Assembly (NCBI GenBank): GCA_001695595.3
Contig: MBPM02000006.1
Coordinates: forward strand, 248,001-312,000
Direction of reading: 5' to 3'
DNA length: 64,000 bases
Origin: Plasmopara viticola
Taxonomy: Eukaryota; Oomycota; Peronosporomycetes; Peronosporales; Peronosporaceae
The notes beneath the pieces were generated by a model, which saw only the letters and a program-made list of their open reading frames with translations, was not told the DNA's origin and made no database searches. Shown piece by piece: positions 53,861-64,000 of the stretch (position 1 is the stretch's first letter; each line of letters opens with the position of its first letter). The position numbers were made by a program, and so were the translations under genes.

Positions 53861-56800
53861 TTAACTAGAAAGTGGCTTCGTCTAAAACTTCACTCTGCAT
53901 CCCCTGCAGAAATACTTTCTTGTTGTGTTTCGCCGTTTCTGTCTTTAACTATACTACGACGCCCGCTTTTTCTAAGCATCGTCATCTTTGAGTTTTACGC
54001 GCGGCCATGACTGCAGTCCTTGCGCGCGTGCACTTGCGTGCTGGTGCTGCCATAGCTGTCCATCTCTGGTAATTTATAGACTTGCTCTTTCGCGCAAGCT
54101 TCTTCCGGATGTGGTATCTTCGTCCAAGCTGCGCTGGATCTGCCGTATGGCACCAAACTGACATGCAAGAAGCCAAAGTGACGTTATCTCGATAATCTTT
54201 CAATCGATATTCGACACTTCACCCATATAAAGGACATAAAAGTTGTTGGAACATGCGGCGGGCATTATTTACCAAGTCGAGTATACAGTCAGAGTCATCA
54301 ATATTTTCTTATAGAGACTGTTTTTCTGGTAATTGAAGTAGTACAACAAACATGTAGCATGCTTTTTCAGTCTGCTTCAAAGAGTTTCATTATTTGAATT
54401 TATGCGAAACATAACTTTGACTAATTTTACTCATTAAAATTGTTTATGCTTTGGACAGTGATACGGCCAAGAAGTAAAGAGAAACAGAAAAAAATTACGA
54501 CAGGGTTATATGATAGATAGGCATTGCTCGTACGGTGGTAAGCGTTATGATATTCGATGACGATACGCTATCAAGTACTTTGGCGACATTTAATGTCTGA
54601 TTAAACAGCTGTTCAAACATAAGGGGCTTTATCCCAAGCATACTGTCACAACATACGCGTCCAAATTTAGAAGAGTAATCGGCTTTACATACATTTTATC
54701 CCATAATGTTAATTTTTGAACTCAAGAAAGCAAATAAATCTGTGCTTACATCGACAGTTTTTTATCTGCGGCAGCAATCACGAAAGTTTTTGATAAATTT
54801 GTACGCCACCATGGAGTTCGCACAGATTAAAAGCCACTGCACCGATCACAAAAAAATTAGCAGAAGTGAACTGGTCTAGCCGACGGTATGCACAAGTTTA
54901 ATGCCTACTTATCTCAAAAGCATTCGTTTTCTATAGAGCTAGTGAAAGTATAGAGTGTTTCAGCCCCTTTATACAAAAATTGCGAATCGTGTCGATGCTT
55001 GAATGCGATGCTGAACGCAAACTTCACCATTGATAGCTTGTCGACCCTTAAATGTGGCGTCTCAGTGTATATGTGACTTCAATTGCACGTTAACGCGTTT
55101 TGTCTAATCATTAGTCTAACTGTATTGTGTTGTCAATATCGGCAAGCTAGTTGAAGCAACTTTTACCAGAACACAGCGGTAAACAGCGGGTCCCTATCCA
55201 AAGTCATTGCGAGTTTGAAGCAACCTATTTGTCGAATCCATAGCAGACTGTCGGCGCAATTTAAGCGAGCAGCTAGGACTACTGCTAAAATCAAGCTGCG
55301 CTCGACATTGATATCTTCACCTGTAGCAGGGCTGCCGTATCTATATGTTTATCTCGAGGGTGCAGAGGCTGGAAGCTTCCGTAAAATTTTTGGACCCAGC
55401 TCGTACGACTGTGGTCCACTCCATTATCGAAAGAAATTTTTCCATGGTAGTTTGCATACGCTGTTCTCACCTGAGACACAGACACGAATGCTCATGCGTC
55501 GCACATCGCGAGCTCGCGAGCGGTCGAGATTGTCACCGCTCCTTCGAAGCGCTCTTGTGCACAGTTTGCCAACACTTAAAACAAGAAGCATCAAGTGCAA
55601 ACACAGTGTTACATCTGCGGGTGAAGTATTAGCTTCTGCAGTGTGAGGCACGCGCAGCTCAAAGAATAAGACTGTCAGCTCCACTGTATTTTTTTACGTT
55701 GTCCACCGTGCTTGTTTGGTATATTTAAGGCTTGGTGCGTGCACTCTGAACTGTTTTAATAAAATTCTCTTCCCATGACGAATTGCTTTTTAGTATTTAG
55801 TACACAAGTACACAAAGCTGTACTCTTTTTCACACCTTGCAAAAGCTTTATTTAGCATAGCCAAAATCTTTGAGTTCCTTAATCCTATGTTGCAAATTTC
55901 TCGGCTGAAACCTCGTTGTTCACTGCTAGCGAACTGTCGCCCTGCGAAGTATGGTCAAAGATGTAAGCACTACTCTAGCCTAAACTTGAAATCAGCTTTC
56001 CTCGTGTCCCAGCGCCTCCGAACCTTAGAGCGGAAAGAGTGGTACGCCCTTCACCTCAATCAAATGTGTTTACGACGTCAGAAAAATCGTTTCAAAGTGG
56101 GGTCTTAATTTTTTGTAAGTTCTCGAATGAGAATGTCTCCTTACCGCATTTGACGCTATTGACAGCACCGCTCAAAGTCTCACTTCACGTGGTAGTAGCC
56201 TCGTCCCCTGTATCAAGATAAGTAAAAAAATATGCTGGTCAAGTCGTGCGGTGCACTAAGTGCCCTTTGCTAAGATGTTGCTCACGACCACCGTCTGGCA
56301 GATATATCTTAGAAGCTGGTGGCCTGTTTCGTCGACGAGCCCCACTGTCTTTTCCAAGGTAAACACTAAGTGCCGTAAGCAAGGCCACCCAGCATCTAAG
56401 TTTCAATTGCAATGCAAGTCGCTTGCTTTACTTCTCTCGAGAAAGAGCTGTAGCACTTCGTGCCTGATTTCAAATTCTGAACTAACTCATCCGATAGCCT
56501 CTTGTGACTACGTCTGCGTGTGGATCGGCATTAATGCTTCGTGTAGGCTTTGATTAAATTGCAATACGGCTTTGGTAAGCCCACATGAAACCCTGAGTGT
56601 GTTCGCATCTTTACAGAAAAACAAAACGAATGAGTTAAGCCTTTTTGGATGTTACTTAAAGCTTACTGTAACGCTTGTGCGCAGTTTTGTCGTAGAGATA
56701 ACGATTACTACAATTGTAGTACTATAATTAATTTTCTTTAATCTAAATCTATGACTTGTTGTTTATTTCTTGCGGTCTTTGAGGGTTTTGCTATACAGAC

Positions 56801-57919
56801 ACACTTGTCTCGAACGCCATTAAATTACTAAATTTCTCTGACATTAACTTTGGTTTGCTTTATGCATCGCAGGAGAACTTTTAATAGCAAAATCTTTGGG
56901 GATTTCCCTATACTAAACCAAGCCTACAACAAGTGGAATTTGCGGAGAAATGGAACTTGCTTACTTATCCATGTAGTGCCTGTTAAGGGATGAAATGCAT
57001 TCTGCAAGCTAAAGAAACAAGTATTTGCGCAACAGTTCTTCGACGACGAGATCTACTGGCTCCGTCTGATTATCATCTGTGCGTAGCCCAATTAGTCGGC
57101 AAAGACCGCAATACCAGTGTTGTCTGCAGATTTTCTAAAAGCACGAACGCGAAAGTTATACTCTTGGACTGCTCACAGCGTAATCGCACTGACAAGCTTG
57201 CCAAACATTAATCGGAGGATCTCAACGTTGGTGCACCTTACACTCGCGCATACAGGTGCACACAAACTCATAAAGTTTTAGCCACCAATAATTGGTGCAC
57301 ACCAAGTCCTCTGTATTCTTCGACCAAAATGATTGCCAGACGGTATATCTTGAGTCTCAAATCAGATCCTGTATTTCAAATTTTAAAGCTTTAGATTTAC
57401 AGAATTGATTACGGCCATTCACGTGGTAAGTCGCCTTAATCAATGCTGTTATTCAACAGCCTGGCTTCCGTCAAGATTTAAAGAATTCTCGCGCTCAGCT
57501 GCATCCACCGCTCCCCAGAGCTTTAAGCAGAGCTCCGCACATATTTTCTCACGCATACGCGCCACGTGTCGAATTAGATACGGACGGGATTACGATTGTG
57601 ACATAAATTTGATTTTAAACTGGGCTACGCGATGACGCCCGGCTAAACTACTTTGCTCTCTGGCTTATGATTGATTCCAAAATCATACTCAAAAAAGGAA
57701 GAGGGCCACCTGGTGCATGGTTTTTATCGATTACCGTTTGCATTGAGACAGAAGGGTCTAGAGTAAACATGTCATTAAGTGACTACAGCGCTCAGCTACG
57801 TACAATTATAAAAAGTGAAACCAGTCGGAGGATGAATAAGTCTGGCACCTTTTTTGTCATTTAATGCTCTGCCTGAGCTGTACGTAATGGTTAAAGTAAA
57901 GCTTATTGAAATTTGTAAT
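53861..57919. other. Gene-poor region, nothing recognised
   Basis: The block 55215-55690 is less AT-rich, and frames of 86-143 codons overlap there on both strands, but none shows a known motif; it may be an old repeat. Elsewhere only chance frames occur. Confidence 0.45.
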
Positions 57920-58103
57920 GCCTACGGCAAAGCTAAGGTAGCGATCGTTTGACTACAAGAAGAGCTCAACGCATAACCTCTGAATGGAGCAGTACTAGAT
58001 AGACTTGTGAAGCCTACAGCAAAGCTAAGATAGCGATCATTTGACTAGAAGAAGAGCTCAACGTATTACTTCTGAATGAAGCGATAATAGTAGAAACGAA
58101 CAC
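57920..58103. repeat. 92-bp tandem duplication
   Basis: The unit beginning GCCTACGGCAAAGCTAAGG at 57920 is repeated directly at 58012 as GCCTACAGCAAAGCTAAGA. The copies match well for about 70 bp and then drift. Six of the first eight differences are G-to-A or C-to-T in the second copy. Confidence 0.85.
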
Positions 58104-61100
58104 TTACTACATGGTGTGGATAAGAATAGGCATGACTTCTCGGCAAAAAACTCAAAAAAGTAGCTTCGCCCACTCACAGTGCAAATCATGAACAGTGGCT
58201 AGGCTACTGTCAGATTTTTTCAAACAAGACACACAGAGAAATTTCGCAACCAATGCGTGTTCAGAAAACATAGGTATAGATGACCGTCTTGGCTTTGCTG
58301 AATCAGGGAACGATCGGTATCGACCGTTCAGTACGAGTCACCTTTTGTCGTCGACATGCTACAGCTAGAAATAGGCGGGATCAAGTGACTGCGTTTAAAT
58401 AAAGGCCGTATGGAGAAACGGTTTTACGATGAAGTAAGCTCTCGTCGAGCTCAGGAATTATTTGCACGTCCCAAGGAAATCTACTCTTTGCGATAAAGAC
58501 CATGTATCGCCGTCAAATTTTGGACAAAATTGATTCTCCTTATCGTATTAGTGTCGATACGATTGTACATTTTCGCGACGGCGTCTATTTGACGTTAAGC
58601 GAAGGGACCTGCATATCAGAGCCTTTGCTTAGTAAAAGATGCACCGATTAACGTTCAGCGTCTTCAATAATTTGACTGAAGGCCTATAGAGTATCTTATG
58701 ACATGCAGCGAGCGCTGTGTCTCGTGAGCTCTGTTCAGTGGTTTTCATGCCTTTTAACAAACACTGAATAGATCTTGGAAATAGAACTTTGGCTTCAGGC
58801 CAACCTTGTTCATCGTAACAGATAGTAAATGCTTTGTTTTACGAGAACCCCTGAGTGGCTTGCGTATTGTTTCAAGTCATTGATATATGCATTTCTAACT
58901 TGACAATAACTATTCCACCACCGGCATGCAGTGAATACTGCTTTATTAGATCTGAGTAATAAACGTGTCGCTCCACGCACAGAGCCAGCTTCTCGCTTGT
59001 TCCGTCTTGGCCTAATGCCAGTCATTTAGTTACCAGTATTGAGCAAGTGCCGCTTCCTACGACCATCGATCACTTTTGCGTGCCATTAAACGGATAAGTC
59101 GATTGTTTTTGACGCCATTTGTGCCCATCTCCAAGAGTATAATGTTCAATATGCTGATAGACTTTGTCTAGTATCCGCGCCAATAGCTCCTGCTTTCTAG
59201 CAAAGGTGCAGTCGTGAACAACAAAAGCTTCCCGAAAAAAACTATCAGCCTAATTTCTTGTAAATTTGCAGCCACGCTATATTCAGATAGAGGCAATACC
59301 TCGCCTCCAGGTTCAAGACCGAACAGCTTTCGACGCTAGACTAGTCGAATAATTTGACACTTGAATTGTTCGATCGGTGATTCTCATTCCTATCGTACAG
59401 CTAGCAGTGAAAATGTTACCCAAAAGTCTTAGCAATTGGCGTGATTGTGGCAACATTTCTGATAAATATCACTGATCTCTTTGGTATTGAGTGTTGCCGA
59501 TCTTCCATTACATCTTGATACTTTATAGAATTTGTATTTTTTTCGAGCAGTCCAATCTACGCCTACCAATTGCAGCTGTTGGCTTACGTCACGTCAGGCG
59601 ACTGGCTGACCGTGGGGTTTAATCTACATTAGTTGTGGTACGCTTGGAGCAAATATCTCCTCACCACAGAAGGCGAGTATCACCACAGATAAAGCATCAA
59701 ATTTTTGGTACTCTTCCTGACAGATTGAAGGACTACCTCCCTCGTCATCAAATTAGCCAATATTTGCCGGAGCCGTCACGTTTGATGGATCCTCGCTTTA
59801 CAAGAACTGCGCTGCCTGAAAGCTAAGCTTGGCACTCCATTTACTTTCAGAGCGTCCTTAAAATAAGTCGCTTATACACGGAGAACTTTCAACTTGGTCG
59901 CACCCGTGCGTAGGCTATTTACAAAACTGGTCATTACTGCTTCCATTGAAATTGACTCGCCAAAAAGTCCAGCCGACGGTCTTTATTAAGTTCCACTATC
60001 CTTGGCATGCTGCAGCACAAGCTATATGCATATTGGATGGCAAAAAGTGTAGCTTCAGCTGAGGCTTGAGCTCATACCAGGTAGAGAATGCCGCCTTAGC
60101 TGAGATTTTTCATTAGACTGCTCATTTGAGTGCTCCCCTACCCAGCTCCAAATTGGTCAAAGCCATCCGCTATTGCACTGCCTCTACCACGTGGAAGTTA
60201 AATCGATAAAACCTGGAAGGGAAAAGAAGATGAATATTCCTCCACTATGCCCCGAAGCACAAATTTTGATTTTTATTCTTCTTCAGGGTCTTAACGCTCA
60301 TCGTGGTAAGCTTTAGGTTTAGCGGGGCATATGCCTTAGCCGACAGGATCCTCGACACAAACGTCTGTGTCAGAGAATCTTCAGCAAGGCGTGTTGATGA
60401 CCAAATAACCCCTTCAGACGCGCGGATCCATCAGGCCCTCGTACTCTATCAATCGATTACTCCACCTATCAGCTTGTTCGGCCCGACTTACACACCCTTA
60501 AAACGATAAGCATGCTGCTTTATGCTCACAACGATTCAGTATAGGCAATTTAAGTGCAAAGAAGCAACAAGTGTTGCCAGGTGCAGCGAGCCCACCAGCA
60601 GGGCTCAGAGAAAAAGTAAGCCTAAATGTATGACCTTTGTTCAAAGCTTGAAACCAATTGAAGTCGCAGATCGCCATATTCCTCGCCCATATACCAAACC
60701 TTAATTTTAAATTTCTTTTGTGAGATGCACTTTACTAAAGATTAACCCTATAAATCTTATAGGGTGATCAACCTACGACCATAGTACTTCCTATTTCTAT
60801 GCGTTAAGCATTGGTCATAAGTTCATGTGAACTTTTTCTTTGGATCCTCTGTACTAAAAGCTGGCTCTCTGAATGTTAAAAATATTCCGTGCTTTATATT
60901 ATAATACCGCCAATGTGGCACACACAGACTCATGTAATTTCTTCACGTCACCTGCGATGAATATTCGCATTTAGGACTCTAGTTTGGCATCCATTTCGTT
61001 TGCCTGATAGATAAGTCCGACATTCAAGCTTCAGATTCTACTGGTGTGGATCAACTTTTGATATAGTTTGTGCGAAAGTTTGTCGAGAAGCACATCAAGA

Positions 61101-63160
61101 TTGTTAGTTTTGTATATAGCACAAAATGCTGGATTGCGAAGAACGGCGGTCATCGTGCGAGACAAGAAGGATAAGCTACATTAACCTAGGTGATGTATAG
61201 TTTGATTTGCATCCCAATCGTAGGTAGATACGCTACGCTCGCAAATGATCTTACTTGCTTTGACGGTGTTTCGATTTTTTTTCAACTCTTGAAAAGGAAA
61301 CTAGGGATGAACCAGATAAGTAAAGATTACGCTTGACAGATAACCTTTGTCATGCATTGCTCCAGATGAGTCATCGAGAGGTCTGGTCTCCGACAAAACT
61401 AGCGAAAGTGCTATGCGTGGCCGATTTATGCCCAACCTAAAGTCATTGAAGATATTCGCCTTCAATACCAGAGTAAGACTTTAACGTAGCCGTCACGAGC
61501 GATCAAGCGTGCCCTCGAAGATGTGACTCCGTAGACACCGACATTGACGCAAGATCGGTATCGTGAGACAAGCTCGTCGGATGCAGCCCTGCTATCAGAG
61601 TTTACAGCGATTATTATGAGCAAAGCCAATTCGCGGTGGTAAGACGAGCCGTTGCTCAAAGCTGTATCTAGATGGCGACACGCACTTTCTTGGTATGTAT
61701 ATACCGGTTTTTTATGCCTCGAAGATTTTATGGTATGTGCCCTGATTACAAATTTTGAATTAGTGTACATGTAGAGTGATAAGGTAGGACCAAAATATAG
61801 TGTTAACCAAAAAAGTAGTAATTTGCAATACATTACCCACGTCAATCTTCGGACCAGAAATCGTGAACAGTCATTCACCGCTCCGCGCTTTTCCTGTAAA
61901 AGCTGTTGTGTGATCTCGTCACACCTGATAGGCCGATTTCACCCCTACGCGCGTGGGATGACTTTTTTAACCTTCGCAAAAATAGAACTACCTTCTCTCA
62001 TCTGCCAGAGTTTGCACTGTGCGAACAACTTGCTGGCTTTATCAAACGGCTGCATCTAAAACCCCATCTCAGATCGAACGGATCTACCACGTTACAACGT
62101 CTAAGCTCTTAGAGCAAAGATTATGCGTTAGGGCTCAGAAAGCACAGACTCCCTGGCGGTAGGTCATATCGTGGCTCTCACGTCACGAGGCCAAAACATT
62201 GCACGTTGAAAAGAACCGTAAGCAGGGCTTTCTTAACTTCATTAACGAGGTAAAGATGGACGCTCACATGCAATGGACTGCGCATGGCGGTCGCAATCTT
62301 TGTTTTTGAGAGGCCGGTCGAAAGATCGGCACTCACACGTAAGATAACACAAAAAATGTTAGCTGAGAGCAGCGTAAACATTAAGAGTCGCTAGTGCGCA
62401 CTCTTACTCTTTCGCATGAAAGATAGGCGTGACTTTCATGCATATATTTACGAATTGAGATATTGACAGTCTTCATAACAGAAATACCGCCTCTCCGCAC
62501 ATGAATGAGGCCCACCTCTCACTCCAATCATTAACGTAAGGGCAGTGATAATAGAAAAGATGGCTCAAATCGCTCTACGAAACGAGTACAGCCATTAACA
62601 GTCTAAGTTCTCTCGGAACGCTTGAAACGGGTAACCTCACTCTGCTCCAAAAGTATCTAAACTCGCTTCATCAGCCAACATAGCTATATTTGTTTTTTTC
62701 ACTTTCTCTTACTTAAAGCATCAGTCTACATACTTTGGTCGGTATTTATTGTCTACCTGTGTACTTAGTCACTCGACGCTCAAGTTTTTCTAAAGACGGG
62801 TTTTATACCCTCGTGAACTCGCGTGTATAGCCAGCTATTCATGGCTATAGATTTTTTCCTTCAAGAGCTTTCAATTATGTAAATGCTCAGTCCGCATTGT
62901 GTGTGTCAACAAAATATATGCCTCCTTAAGTAAAGCGACAAATGATCAGTGTATTGCAGGCGGCGTCTGTCAGCGACCCATCGAAGTATTCGGGCAAGAC
63001 AAAGGTTTACTTCGTCGGACCGTTCGGGATTGACACGAATCAGATGTTATATATTCACCAAAGAGAAGCAGCGGATGACACCTTTCTCGAAAGCAAATAT
63101 GTTCGGCAAAATAAGCCTGTAAGACACAGTTGGTAATGCATGCGCCACCAATCACAAGTG
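58104..63160. other. Gene-poor region, nothing recognised
   Basis: About 5 kb with frames of up to 138 codons (61462-61878, minus strand), none with a recognisable motif or consistent coding look. No RNA gene or repeat was noticed. Confidence 0.45.
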
Positions 63161-63360
63161 CAAATCTCGTAAATGGGTAACATACGAAAGCAAGTCACAG
63201 TGCATATCACAATGTTACAGGTGTTTGAAACCGGGTTATGTAGCGCCATAGGAAAACACTGAGGTACCGCCAACAGCGGGACTCGCAGCCAAACATGTAA
63301 ACAGCAAGTTCAGACAGAAGCGGTTTACGCATCTCCACATGTGTGAAAGTATCACAAAGA
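63161..63360. repeat. Distant copy of the 49.5-kb repeat
   Basis: CTCGTAAATGGGTAACATAC (about 63167) and GGGTTATGTAGCGCC (about 63234) match the GTAAGTGGGTAACATAGCTCC anchor, about 65 bp apart, and CCACATGTGTGAAAGTAT (about 63336) matches the CCACGTGTGTGAAATT part of the unit near 50000. The order is the same as in the 49.5-kb array. Confidence 0.45.
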
Positions 63361-64000
63361 GCGTGTACTATATAGACAAAAAACATAGGTTTTGCGTTAC
63401 GGAATCAATTAATAAATTTATAGAGAGACACTACGAGAAAGGGGTTGCCCAAGAGACAAAAAAAATATCACAGGGATAAGTCGTATCAAGGTAGGTGCAC
63501 TCCAATTGGGCGGACGTCACGATTTCTAAACATCGAAAATGCGAATTTTTGGCTGAGTTGAAAGACGAAAAGTCTCTGAAAGGCTTAATATGCCTGTACT
63601 TCTTGAGGATTTATATTCATCCTCCGATTGGGGCGAAGGAAATTAGTCTCATAGGTAATTTACGTTGTGCCTTGTCTCAAATATTGTTTATGGTTCTAAG
63701 GAATCGGTCTACCCTATATCAGGAGACTGCTCAGATGTTCAAAGTAGATGAGTTTAGCATGAAATTGACACGTCGCCAGACAACGGTAGAAGTCACAAAA
63801 TCAATGTGAGCTCATTAAGTGCCTTTTTTGCTGAATAAGCTGAAAGTGATACCGTCCTCGTCACCGACCTTCTATACCGTATAAAATTCGAATAGTGCGG
63901 CAGTACCTACTACATAGCCATATATTCTAAGGTAGGGATGTGGAGCTAAGCAACATGACCGGGTGCACGCTGTAAAGTGCACTAAACATGGGAGATGGAA
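63361..64000. other. Right end of window, nothing recognised
   Basis: One 104-codon plus-strand frame (63495-63809) starts without an ATG and has no motif. No other feature seen. Confidence 0.4.

Noticed and set aside
55215..55690. Gene in a less AT-rich block with overlapping frames on both strands
   Set aside because: None of the frames has a motif, a good start or a clear advantage over the opposite strand.
1..64000. CRISPR array or bacterial operon
   Set aside because: No regularly spaced identical repeats were seen, and gene structure, intron and promoters are eukaryotic.

Overview
This looks like nuclear DNA of a stramenopile, most likely an oomycete (Phytophthora/Plasmopara type). 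The large genes are uninterrupted or carry one very short intron, gene starts are preceded by oomycete-like initiator sequences, and the spacers are AT-leaning and full of decayed Ty1/copia elements. A long, intact flagellar-type gene (MYCBPAP family) argues for a species that still makes zoospores. Start codons were chosen as ATG only; the species was not identified.

Layout. 1-3.3 kb: no intact gene; a possible worn Ty3/gypsy RNase H relic on the minus strand near the left end. 3.3-8.0 kb: a heavily broken copia element (269/212-bp LTRs, half-tRNA-Met primer site). 8.95-13.37 kb: a second, unrelated copia element with 146-bp LTRs and a perfect 5-bp target duplication, nearly complete but inactivated. 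13.6-13.95 kb and 35.4-35.7 kb: two copies of a roughly 320-bp SINE-like retroposon, each with its own 13-14-bp target duplication. 14.9-16.5 kb: a secreted lipase-like alpha/beta hydrolase. 20.9 kb: a small orphan gene. 23.8-33.6 kb: the gene-dense island. It holds (i) a 1752-residue MYCBPAP-like axonemal protein fused to a degenerate phosphoglycerate-kinase fold, (ii) a divergent ectoine-synthase-like cupin with a 59-bp intron and a mitochondrial-type leader, (iii) a TBC Rab-GAP sharing a short divergent promoter with (ii), and (iv) a probably myristoylated alpha/beta hydrolase convergent with (iii). 34.4-35.1 kb: a candidate element with imperfect inverted ends.

36-64 kb is gene-poor. It holds only relics: a LINE-like C-terminal tail (38.1 kb), a PDR-type ABC transporter scrap with a mutated Walker A lysine next to two palindromes (47.6-47.9 kb), decayed tandem repeats that read as ankyrin-like on the minus strand (49.4-50.2 kb), a possible ankyrin pseudogene on the plus strand (52.6-53.9 kb), a 92-bp tandem duplication (57.9 kb), and a distant copy of the 49.5-kb repeat at 63.2 kb.

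No operon-like pathway is present. The two most notable items are pseudoenzymes: the PGK-like half of the axonemal protein and the EctC-like cupin, both of which keep the fold signature while losing the catalytic or metal-binding residues. All homology statements come from reading motifs by eye; no database search was possible.
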